A DNA stretch of 64,000 nucleotides from Staphylotrichum longicolle. Its lineage: Eukaryota > Ascomycota > Sordariomycetes > Sordariales > Chaetomiaceae. Each line of letters begins with the position of its first letter. The stretch's first letter is position 1. The position numbers were made by a program, and so were the translations under genes. A model generated the notes under the pieces. It ran no database searches. It saw nothing but the letters and a program-made list of their open reading frames with translations, and was not told where the DNA came from. Of the stretch, positions 44,501 through 56,209 are shown piece after piece. The stretch spans positions 6,076,001 through 6,140,000 of the forward strand of contig JAHCVI010000001.1 in assembly GCA_019096155.1 (NCBI GenBank). The letters run 5' to 3'.

Positions 44501-47500
44501 CCCGTCCGGGTCGTCGATCTGCGTGTAAATCTTCTGCAACGATTGCAGAATCCGGTCAGTCTCTTCCTTTCCGGCCCTCTTCTCCCTGTTCTCGATGTGT
44601 GGCTCCAGAAAGAAGAGCGCGCGTGCGTACTCGTTACAGTCGATCGCCCGCTGCGAAATCAGCTCCGGGTCAAGCGAGTCGATGACTCCCTGCACCCATT
44701 TGAGCCATTTCTGGTGTCTCGCCGTGAGACCATGCTGGGATTTCTTGACCTGCTTCCACCTCATGCAGTAGTCCAGGATGCGAAACACGGCCTTGCATGG
44801 TCAGTTATTGCTGCTCAGGAGAAGGACGGCGAGATGCTCACCTGGTAAAACTGCTTCGCCTCCTCCTTCTCAACATACGAAGCAGTCTCTGAGGGCTGGT
44901 GCTTCATGATCGCGGTCAGCTCCGCCGATACTTTGTTCCTGAACTCATCCTTCTCTTCCTGCCCCACAATGACATGCAAAACGACATATGGCAGCAAGAA
45001 CTCGGTGACAACGAGGTCCTTAACCTTGATCAGCCGGCAGAGCGGCTCAAAGACAGCTTGGCTGAACGGGTTCTGGCTGTTGCGGAGAAGGTCGAGGACA
45101 AAGGCTCTCAGCCAGACGGCGTACGACCTCCCAGCCCTGAAGATGGGGTACTCGGTCGTCTGCTGCGGCATGGGCGCAACCAAGAACTTGGAGGACAGAA
45201 ACGGTGTCAGCACCTCCCGCGTGTTGTCCGAGAAGGTAAGCCACTTTTGGTAGATGGCCTCGCTGATTTCCTGCCCCCGATGATTGTAGGCAAACTTGAA
45301 ATCGGTCCTCTCAAGCAGCTCTTGCATCGCATAGGAGAGGAAGCCTTGGAACTTGGTGTCGGTGGTGGACAAGAAAGCCTTGACAAGCACGTTCTCGAGT
45401 ACAAAGGCCACGAAGTCGGTGGTCTCGCGCGCGTCCTCAAAATTGTGGATGACGACGAACTGTTTTTGTTCCCTCTCGGTCTCGAGACGGTTCGAGTCCA
45501 GGCAGCCAATGAGGCCGACGGCCTGGGCACACAGACGACTGATGTCAGGATGCCAACCGTTGTACTTGGCCGAGCAGTCGAGCAACGAGCGGGTAAGCGT
45601 AGCAATAACCGAATCCGGCTGCTCGCTGACAGCTGACGTTTGGAGATAGTCTTGGTTCTTGTCGAGGAACGCAAGCAGCTCGACCAGTGCCTGTTCAACG
45701 ACCCCAGGGGTTTCGTGATTCAATCGCCGGGCAAACACGGCAAAGGCTTCCCTGTTGTCCAGGGTGCCCCGGAGTGTGTCCAACGCCTTGCAAAGTTCCC
45801 TCAGCTCAACCACATGGTTCAGCGATGGGAGTGTGTGGGCGTATTTGAGCAGGGTCTTTTTATGCTCCTTTTCGAGGAGGGTCGAGATCATATCCTTGGC
45901 TTTCTTCTTCGTTGCTCCGTCGAAATCTTTCCAGTAAGAGCCAATGATGAAAAAGGTCGTCTCAATCAGCGCCTCAACGTCCGCTTCCTCCATGTGACCG
46001 AGCATGGCCTCCCAGCAAGAGAACGCTGCAGAACGCAAGTCATCGGAGGCCAGCGCAGACATCAAGCAAGCCGAAATCTGGGGCCGGGCGATGCACACAT
46101 AGGAATTGCAAACCCTGATCATCTCCTCCATTGCGCCGAGACACCGCCTCTGCTCGGAAACTGGCGGGCGCAACATCCAGGTGTCATTGATAACTTCGCT
46201 CAGTCGAGATGTCAAACCGAGAGCGTGTTGTTGGAGGTAGCATCCAACGATCTGGGACTTCTTGGGCCGCTTCTCCTTCTGGTCGGCCTTCTGATCAGGC
46301 AGCATAAGGGTGGCCATCGTTGTGAGTGCTACACGGACCTGTGTACTGTTAGCGCCGGGTCGTCCAGTCGGGCTGGGTAGACTGACCCTCGCCTTGCGAG
46401 TCTCGTTCGCTTCAGCGCCAGCTTTGAAAAGCTCCAGAGCAATCGTAAGGGGATCTGTCCGAAGCAAATCCACTAGCTCAAAGCCACCAATATGGGAGGA
46501 GACATGCCCGAGCAACGACATGGCATGCGCAGCTATGTCAGGGGCGTCCTGAACGAGAAGCAGAGCGAGGATGGACGGCAGGTTAGCGTGATCCATACAA
46601 GTTTGCCAGGTCTCCGTCTCGCCTCGTGCCTCGGTGATTTTCTGTATAACTTCCTGCTTCTTGGTCAGGACGAGCCAGGGCAGGGCGTGCTTTTGAAGCA
46701 CAAGCAGAAGGCCCGACACGCTTATTTGCATCAGGTCGGCAACCAAGCGTGCCGTCTGCGGTTTGGTAGCCAAATCCTTGACAACGGAAAAGGCCAGGTT
46801 CGCCCAGAAGGGTTCAAACAAGTGCGCGGGTGTTTCTCCCCTGGACTCGGCCAAGTTCAACAGCTCGTTGAAAGCGAGGCCGGACACGATCATGTTGCGG
46901 TGCCCGAGGTACTCGATAAGCTTGATGACAACCAGGTTGAGCTCCTCCGCAGACACAACCTTTCCCACCTGAGCCCACGCCATGATGCAAGTTTCATGCA
47001 AATTCGGAGCCCCCTTGTCTGAGACAGACTTCAGAATTCCCAGGGCAGTGGCTCTATTGCGCTTGAGTATCTCCCAGTCAAAAGCAGGCGTTGGTGGCTC
47101 CGCGACAAAGGCCGAGAGAGCGCGCCCGGCGGCGATGCGGAGCTCCCGGATGGAGCTGTGCAGGGATTGAAGACACCATTGCCCCGGGCCGGGAATCTCG
47201 AGGTCCCAGAACTCTCGGTACGTTGAGTGTCTAGCGATGCGCCGGAGTGCGACCATGGCCAGTACTCGAGGCCGCCTCGACTCCAGGAATTTGGGAAGCT
47301 TAATGATGCTGCTAAAGATGGCGATTCCGGCAGTCTTGACGTTTTCATGGCTCGACCGGGGCAGATCGACTGGTGTCGACTCGGCGCAAAACGAGCATCT
47401 GAAATGAGCTGGTGCTGTTGGTTCTGTCTTCCTGAGTTCCAGGGTAAAATCTGCAACGCAGGGCATACGCGAAACAAGATTGATGAGGCGGCACTGGTCA

Positions 47501-49178
47501 TCTTCACTCATCTGAGGAAACAGTTCTCTATGCCATGGTCAGTTTCAAGTCAACGGATAACCAAGGACCACAAACATTATGCGCGGCTCCAACTCATCCA
47601 TGCCGCGGTCAGGCTCGATATCCACCAAGCGACACAATTGATCTGCGAGATAAAGTGGTAATGCTGCTTCGTCATGACGTAGCTTTTGACGTTTGCTCGC
47701 CGGGTGTCTAATATCACCACCCTTGGGCCGAAGGGCTAGTTTCTGCGCATGTTGGCGGAGCACGCTGTCAGCAAACAGGCTCAGTTTCGTTTCGTCGTCA
47801 AGGCTTTGAGATTGGGGGTTCGCCGTGGCCTCTGACAGAAGACGAACGGCTCGCTGAGAAACAGTTAGCGAGCAAAACCAAAGCATGAGGCTGGGAGGAC
47901 CAACCCAAACATCAGTGTCAGCCCCAACGATGGTGTTCTCTGAGACCAGTCCTTGTGCAGAAGCAATCAGCCCGGAAGCTATGAGTCGTGATGTAGGTGC
48001 ATGGTCAACCGAGGCCTTTGCGAGTTGAAGCAAGGCGAAGCAGAGCGCTTGTCGCAAGGACACCCCATCTTCATCTTCGGCAAGTAACAGGCTAGGATGC
48101 TGCAAAAAGTCCGAACACACCAACGCTAGAGCGGCGCTGGCTTTGTGATAAAGCACTGCGTCCGGGCCGAGAGAGTTGGCATGGGATTCTGTTAGGTCTA
48201 CGGCCGCTTGGACAACTGGAGCCAGACCAACTCCAAGTGGCGTTGGCCAGCTCACCAAGATGGAGCTCAGGGGTTGCAGGGTGTCTAAGAGAGGTACCAA
48301 ATTCTGGGAGTAGAGCAACGGGGCCTGGGACCCGTTCGATGTAACTGCCCCTTTGATTATTGCTAGCAAGCTCATAGCATGCCGGATGGCGTGTTCGGCA
48401 TCTCGTAAGCTGAAGGTGCACCCGCGAGGCGTACCAGTAGGCAAGCTCTTGAGGAAAGATTCGGGCGGCAGCTTGATCTCGAATGGCTCTCGTGGAGACG
48501 GAATCGTCGACTTGAATCGGGCGAGAATGGCTGCAAGTCGAACAACAAAAGTCAGCGCCAGCAATACTCAAGCAGAGAAACCGTCCCAGCGCCAGAAACA
48601 CTCAACAAGGAAAACTCACCACCAAGACTCGCCCGAAAGTACGCCATCAACCCCCGTCCCACATCCCACAGCCCCGCGTCCCCCGCGGCAAGCAGCAAGA
48701 CATCCCGACACAGCTCCTCGATCTCGCCCGCGACGCCCACGCACCTCCGATGGCCCAGCATGCGCAGCAGCCGCGGCAGAATCCACACCCACAGCGGCTC
48801 CGCGCCCCTCCTCAGGAACGCGCGCCCGTCCGTCACGCACCGCAGGACTGTCGGCGTCTCCCGGACGGTGACCCGCAGGAACTGCACCGCCCTGAGCGCG
48901 TCGGCGCGCAGCCTCTCGCGGTCGGCGAAGGCGTCGTCCAGCTTCAGGCTCTCGAGGAAGACGCCGCCGCAGACGTAGACGAGCAGGTGATTGTGCTCGA
49001 CGCGCTCGTCGTGGGTGCGCAGGCAGGCCGGGTCGTTCTTGACCCGCTCGATGGTGGCGAACAGGCGCTTCAGCTCTGTGGTCTCGTCCGGGCGGGAGGA
49101 TTTGGCGGTGGCGGAGGCGGAGATGTTCTCGACGAGCTGGGCGGCGAGGGTCGAGGGGGGCGGTCCCGTTGTCGTCAT
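41513..49178 (-). CDS. MEC1: Mec1/ATR-type checkpoint kinase (UVSB)
   Basis: Phosphatidylinositol-3-kinase-like Ser/Thr kinase that senses single-stranded DNA and stalled forks and starts the DNA-damage checkpoint. Exons: 49178-48620, 48530-47576, 47527-46387, 46338-44842, 44791-44320, 44264-43790, 43736-41513 (introns 48-89 bp); 2440 residues, normal for Mec1. The N-terminal two thirds are HEAT-like helices; the FAT region spans about exons 5-7. The kinase domain has SSMAKPRKLTALGSDGKSYG, GLGDRHGENVLL (catalytic Asp about 2283) and HVDFNCLFDKG, where DFN in place of DFG is usual for ATR/Mec1. It ends with the FATC domain (TNPKNLTAMYIGWCPFL). An upstream in-frame ATG at 49274 would add 32 Thr/Ala-rich residues; I prefer 49178 because conserved sequence (LAAQLVENIS) starts soon after it. 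The 48 bp intron at 46339-46386 stays in frame. Confidence 0.93.
46339..46386 (-). other. Probable in-frame 48-bp intron in MEC1
   Basis: Minus strand: donor GTCAGT, branch point GCTAAC nine bases before the ACACAG acceptor. Its length is a multiple of three and it has no stop, so an unspliced RNA would still code a full kinase with 16 additional residues (Ser/Pro/Gly-rich). Splicing joins NETRKAR to VRVALTTMATL, a smooth helix, which favours a true intron. Confidence 0.65.
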
Positions 49179-49627
49179 GGCGGCGGTCGTTGTGGTGGTT
49201 GTTGTTGAGGTTGATGTTGCAGCAGCAAGAGAGTTAGAAGCAAAGGCTGCTCTGCCATGCGATTCGAAAGGCATTTGTGGTTGGCATGGTTCGAGTGTTG
49301 CGGCGATGGAGAGTTGGGGTTGATCCCGATGCTGCGTCGTTTGACGCTACCTAGTTAGGCACGCGTCGGAAGAGCAGTGGTTCAAAGAGACGCGCTCCAC
49401 GGAGGCTTGGGAAAGAGGAAATGGCACGAGAACACGTGAGAGCGAGAAAACTAAATGAGTTGACCCTAACCCTGATTTCACAGCAGCCCCTGAGCCAACC
49501 ACCAGAGGACATCATGAGAATGCATTTCACACCTTGACAACAGTCGTATCGGCCAAAGGGAAATCAATATCCTAAGCCTGCTGCTACAAAAGCACTTCAT
49601 ATCCAGTTACACATTTCACAGGCCCCC
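49179..49627. promoter_or_regulatory. MEC1 upstream region with telobox
   Basis: The stretch separates MEC1 from the 3' end of the SRP receptor gene; both are on the minus strand. ACCCTAACCCT at 49463-49473 is a telobox on the opposite strand (AGGGTTAGGGT), about 285 bp upstream of the MEC1 start codon. The rest shows no gene. Confidence 0.5.
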
Positions 49628-51756
49628 TCACGTACTACTCAACAGCTTCTCGACTGCCCACTTGACCGAGAAGTTCCTCAGATCCGAGTAGTGCTGCCCA
49701 ACGCCCACGAACAACACGGGCACGTTCGTGGCGTGCACAATGCTGACCAGCGTGCCAACCATATCCCCGACCGTATCACACTTGGAGATGATGAAGCCAT
49801 CCAACGACCGGCCCGATCCAAAGGCGGCATTGAAGTTCCTGGCCTGGGCGACCGAGTCGGTGCCGACAAGAGCCTTGGGACAGGGTCAGCATATCTCCTA
49901 GAGCAACGAACGGAAAGAAAGACAACATACCTCGCCAACCATCAGGATCTTATCCGGCTGCGCAAACTTGGCAAACTTCTCCAGCGACGACATCAGCCGC
50001 TGGTCGTTGTGCCTGCGCCCGGCGGTATCGATGAGCACGACATCGTATCCCTCTTGCGCGGCGAAGGCCACAGCATCCTTGGCCACCGCCGCTGCATCTT
50101 TGCCATAGCCCTTCTGGTACAGCTCGACCTTGCCGCCCTCGCGGGCCGTCAGCTCCTTCAGGTTGCGCACGTGCACGGCCAACTGCTCGACGGCGCCGGA
50201 GCGGAAGGTGTCGCCCGCGGCGATGAGCACCTTGTACTGGTTCTGCAGGAGGAAGAAGCAGATCTTGGAAAGATTGGTGGATTTGCCGACGCCGTTGACG
50301 CCGACGATGGACATGACGTAAGGGCGGCGCTTGCGGAGGGAGGTGGCGGACGGGGCGGTGATGGAGTCGATCTCGCGCAGGAGGTCGAGAGACGAGGTAG
50401 GCGTGAGCATTTTTGTGAGGGAGGCTTCCATGGCCTTTTGTATCCTCGCATTGATGCCTGGGATATTGTCAGTGGGGGGGTTAATGAGTCAAACACGGGT
50501 AGCTGGACGCACTCTCGAAACTTCCCGTCTTCACACCAACGAGCTCCTTCTCGACTCCTTCGCATAGCCTCACCGCGGCTTCGCGGGCAACGTTCTTTTT
50601 AAGAAGATGCTCCTCCATGCCCTTCATCGCCTTGTCCAAGTCCTCTTTTGTCAGGACCTTGCCGCCGACAACATTCCTAAACAGCCCACCAATGGCGCTC
50701 AAACTGGAGCCGACCAGCCCACCCGAAGACTCGGACTTGGCGGCGGCATCCTTCTTGGCATTCGCGTCCGCCAAAATCGAATGAACTTCGTCGCCCAAAT
50801 CTTTGAGCACGAACTTGCCCTTGGTCTTTGAGCCCCACGTGGACGCATCCACCTCCTCGACAGCGCCGGGCCTCCCTCCAAATTCGGCTTCGCTGTCGCT
50901 CGCGGGCGCCTGGGCGGAATAGTCAAGCTGGACGTCGTCGGTCTCGTCAGCGAGCCCATCCGCATCCCATTTCCTCCCACGCTTGGCTGCCTTTGTCGGC
51001 TTTCCCTTCCGGCCCGGGCCCTCATCCCCCGACGACGGTGGCGCCGAGTTGGTGTTCTGTATCTTTCTCGCTCGTCTCGACATCTTGGCGGCCGGCCCCC
51101 GGTTTGGCGAGGAGTAGGTGGCTTGCGCTGGGGTGTGGATGGGCGCGACACGTTTGGCGTCGCGACCGGGGATGTTTCGGGCGACGATTTGCTCTGTGGT
51201 TTTTGCGTGTGGGCGAGGATGGGTGGCAACGACGGCTCGTCTCCTAGACCCCCCGAGGGAGTCGCATTGCTGAATGCGCGCGCATCTGACTTCCCGCTGC
51301 CCTGCTCCAGCTCCTCGAGTTGCTGGTCAAAGTACTCGTCAAACTTGACGCACTCGATGATGGTGGTGTTTTGGTTCTTGAGCTGGTCGCCATAGAGGCT
51401 CACAAAGATGGCCTTGATATTGTCGACGAGCTTGTCGATCCACGGCAGGTGGAGAAGGGAGCGGTAGACTGCCTTGGTGGGCGTCAGTTTGTGACCCCTC
51501 CGTCGTCAGTGCCCCTACTTACGACAAAGATGATGCCGAGTTCCTTTGAAAAGGTCCACCGCAAGCTGTGCTGGTCGTGCTTGTACGGCGGGTTGGCTGC
51601 CGCAGATGCGCCATCCTTTGCGCCGGCGACGGAGCTCTTCTCCTCGATGAAGACGTCCGAGATGAAGGTGTTGACCACCGAGGGGCTGACGGCTGTGTAA
51701 CTCCTCGACCAGAGGACCACCCCGGATGTGTTGATGATTTCGAATGCGTCCAACAT
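49628..51756 (-). CDS. SRP101: Signal recognition particle receptor subunit alpha, one frame break
   Basis: GTPase on the ER membrane that docks SRP-ribosome complexes for co-translational transport. Exons: 51756-51523, 51472-50513, 50457-49931, 49873-49628 (introns 50, 55, 57 bp). The N-terminal longin-like SRX domain (MLDAFEIINTSGVVLWSRSY) binds the beta subunit. A charged linker (SRRARKIQNTNSAPPSSGDE) leads to the helical N domain and the G domain: GVNGVGKSTNLSK (P-loop), GDTFRSGAVEQLAVH, DVVLIDTAGRRHND (G3), ISKCDTVGDMVG (G4 variant TKCD-like) and VLFVGVGQHYSDLR. The frame changes in the linker near 51095-51102, between PTPRQT and AAKMSRRARK; one missing base in a GC run explains it and restores 655 residues. 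Divergent from YIF1. Confidence 0.92.
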
Positions 51757-52247
51757 GGTGCAATTCCGGGTTTCTGCTGGTCTCTGCGGGTGCAGGAGGA
51801 TAGGGGTTGTCTCGGATACCAGTCAAGTTACGAGCTCGAGAGGTTCAGGTTCCAGACCCGTGGGATGGTGCCACTGATAACTCGAGGGTACACCTATCGA
51901 TTAGCATCGACAGAAGGAACTCTTTTGCAGCTGGTGATTGGCGGTGGTCCTTCCTCTGCGTCATCTTCCGGGGAATAACCGAGCCCCCTGCAGGCCAAGC
52001 TGTCTTTCAGGGGATGATGGATGACAGCAATGGGAGCTGCTAAAAACACATGTCCAGACACAGACCAGAACCCGCCGCTGCATTTCGAGACCAGCGCAAC
52101 CGAGCTCTCAGGACAACCACCACCACTACATCCACCACGCCCTGAACGTCCTACCAACCCCGACGGCCAATCCGCCCGCAACGAAATTTCTTCACACCCT
52201 CACAGACGAAATACCATCGGCCTCTTGACGCTCCGCCTTCTGCCACG
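51757..52247. other. Divergent promoter region of SRP101 and YIF1
   Basis: About 490 bp between two secretory-pathway genes read in opposite directions. No gene visible; shared control is possible but not shown. Confidence 0.55.
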
Positions 52248-53353
52248 ATGCAACGGGCAACCTACGGACAGTCCCCTCCGCTGCACCACCCAGTGCCGCA
52301 GCACGTCTCGACCGTCCCCCAGCTCCGATCCCCGCCTCCGCCAACATCGCAACCACACGGCGGCTACGATGGCAGCCCGTACCAGCAACAGCAACAACCC
52401 CACGCGCAGTCGACTGGCCCCAATGTGTTTGGGCAATACGGCAACTTCATTAACGACCCAGCGGCGCAGCTCGCATCGCAATTTGGCCAGACGGCATTCC
52501 GACAGGGGCAGGAGTACATTGAGCAGAATGTGAGCAGCCTACTGCGATACCTGCCTGCAAATTTGATTGCTAACCCCTTCTCCCCCAGGTAAACCGCTTC
52601 GTCAACGTCTCGGCGCTCAAGCACTACTTCGTCGTCACCAACTCGTACGTAATAAACAAGCTGTTCCTCGTCCTCTTCCCCTGGCGGCACAAACCGTGGA
52701 CGAGGCGGCAAGCCACGGGACCCTCGGGGCAGGAGGCCTGGTACCTTCCGCCGCGCGACGACATCAACAGCCCGGACATGTACATCCCCGTCATGTCGCT
52801 GGTGACGTACATCTTCCTGCAGGCCCTCATCTCGGGTCTCAAGGGGCAGTTCCAGCCGGAGCTGTTTGGCTACATTGCGACGACGGCCCTGGTCGCCGTG
52901 ATTGTCGAGATCTTGGGCCTGAAGCTCGGGTGCTATCTCCTGAGCATCTCGAACGAATCGCAGCTGCTGGATCTGGTGGCGTATTCGGGGTACAAGTTCG
53001 TGGGGGTGATTGTGACCATCAGCGTCGCCGAGATTGTCAACGGCGGGAAGGGGACGGGTGGTTGGACAGGGTGGGCGCTGTTCATCTACACGTTTCTGGC
53101 CAACTCGCTCTTCCTGGTAAATTTATTGCCCTCAAGGTTGCTACTTTGTTGGCGGGTCTCATGCTGACTCTTGGAGTAGATGCGCTCTCTCAAGTACGTC
53201 CTCTTGCCAGAGAACAATGAGAACAACAGGGGCCCGATGCAGACGATGCACCCGCTCGACTCGCGGGCAAAGAGGAACCAGCGGACCCAGTTTCTCTTTT
53301 TCTACTCTTACATCGTTCAGCTGTTCTTCATGTGGATCCTCTGCAGGTCCTAA
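52248..53353 (+). CDS. YIF1: Protein transport protein Yif1
   Basis: Yif1 is a multispanning membrane protein that works with Yip1 and Rab GTPases in ER-Golgi vesicle traffic. Exons: 52248-52529, 52589-53116, 53180-53353 (introns 59 and 63 bp with GCTAAC and GCTGAC branch points); 327 residues. The N-terminal 90 residues are Pro/Gln-rich and cytosolic. The conserved block starts FGQYGNFINDPAAQLASQFG and continues over the first junction as EYIEQN-VNRFVNVSALKHYF, VLFPWRHKPWTR, YLPPRDDINSPDMYIPVMS. Then come about five membrane segments (VTYIFLQALISGL, YIATTALVAVIVEILGL, FVGVIVTISVAEIV, WALFIYTFLANSLFL and the last QFLFFYSYIVQLFFMWIL). Confidence 0.94.
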
Positions 53354-53984
53354 AGTTTATACGGCAATGTGGACAGGAAGGCAGCTGGGAGCATCAAGGG
53401 GAGGAAGGTGACGATGGGCAGCGACATACAACGGAGAGCATATTGAGCCGCGCATGTGGAATAGGCTCGATGTAAAACAATGAAACTGAGGTACCTATTT
53501 GTACACAACGCCTCCGACAGCGGTGTGACATGTAAGCCAGGAAGCAAATGGTGGCTGGACTAGGTACTTTGCAGTGCCCTATCCGATACTCATGCAGATG
53601 CTGTGAAGATCTGCGTTGACCGCCCAATTGTTTTCTGCGTCCCTCGCATCACCCAGAACCCGCCATCTTTTATTCGTTCCACATGCCACACCTTTGCCTA
53701 TGCCAAACCTGGCGTTTCTGACTCTCCTTCCGTCCCGGCCGCTTGGACTTAGACCAGGTTAGCAAGTGGGTCTGCGTTACATCCCATCTTCGTCAGAGCA
53801 ACTTGTCCAAGGTCGGAGCCAACTCAAAGACCAGTCCTTCATTCCTCACTTCACGGCTGAAAAAAAAAACTCTCAAAATTGTTGTGACAAGAAGACTCAA
53901 AACACCACTTGAGATTATATCTCACTCTGATTTCCTCATCACACCCCGCAAGCCTCACACACACACACCCTCACTGACGCAACC
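53354..53984. other. Intergenic region, YIF1 to Mpv17-like gene
   Basis: Tandem plus-strand genes; holds the 3' end of one and the promoter of the other. No gene seen. Confidence 0.6.
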
Positions 53985-54780
53985 ATGCCGGCTCCAATCG
54001 TGACAGCAACCCTCCAAACCGCCCTCATCGGCGCCTTCTCCAACGTCCTCGCCCAAGCCATCACCGCTCACCAAAGCAACGTAACCAAGCCCCCCTCCCC
54101 CCCCCTCCCTCCCACAACTTCACCCCAACCTGAACCCCTCTCAACTAACACCCCTCCCAGACCCCCCTAACAATCGACCCCATCCCCGTCCTGCAATACA
54201 CCCTCTTCTCCCTGCTCTCCACGCCCCCCAACTTCCTCTGGCAGGAGTTCCTCGAGTCGACCTTCCCGGCCTACCACATGGCGCCGACGCGCGAGGCCGT
54301 GGCGTCGGCCGCCGCGTCCGACGACGCCGCGCTCGACGACGAGGCCAAGCGCGGCCGCATCGTCGAGCCCGCGCTCAACAAGCGCAACACGGCCGCCAAG
54401 ACGCTGCTGGACCAGACGGTGGGCGCCGCGGTGAACACGCTCATGTTCAGCCTGTTTATGCACGGCATCCGGGAGGCGATGGCGCATCACTACCTCCATG
54501 CGGAGGACGGGAGCGCGAGGCCGGCGGCGGGTGGCGGGGGTGGGCGGGCTGGGGTTCTTGATGGGAGGGGATGTGGTGCGGAATGGGGGTGGCGTGGGAC
54601 GGGGTGTGGGCCAAGGCCAGGGGGGAGTTTTGGGGCATTGTCAAGGCCGGGTGGCGGTTCTGGCCGCTGGTCAGCCTGGTGAATTATGTGTTTTTGACGA
54701 GCGTCGAGGCGCGGAGCTTGGTGGGCGCGTTGGCGGGCTTGGGGTGGGGGGTCTATATTAGTCTGGCGACAGCGCAGTAG
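53985..54780 (+). CDS. Mpv17/PMP22-family membrane protein, frame broken twice
   Basis: Small integral membrane protein of mitochondria or peroxisomes (family includes Mpv17, Sym1, PMP22). Exons 53985-54080 and 54161-54780 (intron 80 bp, branch point CTAAC). The start MPAPIVTATLQTALIGAFSNVLAQAIT is the first helix; then VLQYTLFSLLSTPPNFLWQEFLE, KRNTAAKTLLDQTVGAAVNTLMFSLFM, and the family C-terminus VWAKARGEFWGIVKAGWRFWP-LVSLVNYVF ... VEARSLVGALAGLGWGVYISL. Between them the frame shifts twice (near 54536-54540 and 54585-54589); removing one G from each of two G runs gives a continuous 237-residue protein with GLGFLMGGDVVRNGVAWDGVW in the gap. The gap is extremely G-rich, so sequence errors are the likely cause. 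Confidence 0.82.
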
Positions 54781-55766
54781 GGGAGGTGGGGGGGAAGGGT
54801 CTTGAGAGATGGTAAGAAGGGGTTTGGTGTAGTTTGACTACTTCTCATCAATAGGGTCTTGGATTGCTCGCAGACATGAGGTTGGCATTCAGTTGAGCTG
54901 GCGTTCATGGGTTGATCCAGGCGATGGTTTGGGGCGACAGATTCAGAGCAGGAAAAGACGACAATAAGAGAGGGGAGCGGTGAGAGGCGAGAGGCATTGG
55001 TACTGGTAATCATCGAGTCAAACATACGTATCTCACGGCATTGCACTGATCCTCTCTTGTTCTCACTACCTAACTATACCCCCCCGGCAACATCCAAGCT
55101 CTTGTCCTACCATCATATCCAACACAGCACTGGCCACGAAGCGAGCAACCAACCCAGGCAAACCGAAACCACGAAGCGACAGCGGAAGCGACAGCGGTAT
55201 ATTATCTCGAACAACATCATATCCCATCTTCCAACAGACATGTTCACTTGGCCTTGCCCCCCACCTCTCCTTCTCCTCCTCATGTAACTCGTCCATCATC
55301 CACCATCCATTCTTCAACACATCAACAACCATGGAGAACGCAGTTCGGCCTATATCATGACACAGAGCAAAGCACCAAAGACAGGCATAATTAAAAAGCA
55401 ACAACTCGCCTCTTCAGTCGCTCAGCCTCTTCTTCACCTAACAACCGCCCCCAAAAACCAAGTCAAAGAGAGCAAGCAAGGAAGGGCGAGGAATGGAATG
55501 CAGAGACAGAACGTGTGGGTAACTCGGTCAGTCAAGACAAAATAACAACAACAAAAAAAAGTGTGAAACAAATCCCAAGCTCGACGGCTCAGTCAATGAT
55601 GGAAAAGAAGTGAGAAAAGGAAAAGAAAGCACCACCAGCTCCCCAGATCAAAATCGAAAAAGAAAAAAAAGAAAACCGTTCCCGCTGGAAACAAGGCAGA
55701 ATATTAGTAGTACACCATTCCCCCCTCCCGGCGTATACAAAACCCACCCCTACTCAACTCATTCAC
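54781..55766. other. Convergent intergenic region
   Basis: Between the 3' ends of the Mpv17-like gene (+) and the Tea1-like gene (-). No gene visible. Confidence 0.6.
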
Positions 55767-56178
55767 TCACTTCCCCACCGGCCCATCCGGATGGCTCTCA
55801 TCCAACCTCTTCCTCCAATCCGCCAAGCTCTCGCTCAGCCCCAGACTCGGACTCCCATCCTTCTTCCCGCCCGGTCCGGACCCCAACCCCGTCCCCGCGG
55901 CCCCCGTCGCCGACGGGTTCATGTCGAAATCAAACGTGTTGCTGAGCCGGTAGTTCTTGTTGGTCGCCTCCCAGTGGCTCCGCAGCGTCTCGAGCTCGTT
56001 CGCCAGGCTGTCGAGCGCGGCGCTGTTCCGTTGGTCGCCCATGTCGCTCAGGCCGCCGCCCGAGCGGGGACCGCCGCTGAGGGCAGGGCCGGGGCCGGTC
56101 GGGGTGGTGACTGAGGGTCCGTACAGGCTGTCCGCTTCGCTGGCAGTCGATTCCTGGCGCATGTGGCCGGGGATGTGG

Positions 56179-56209
<31 letters not shown>

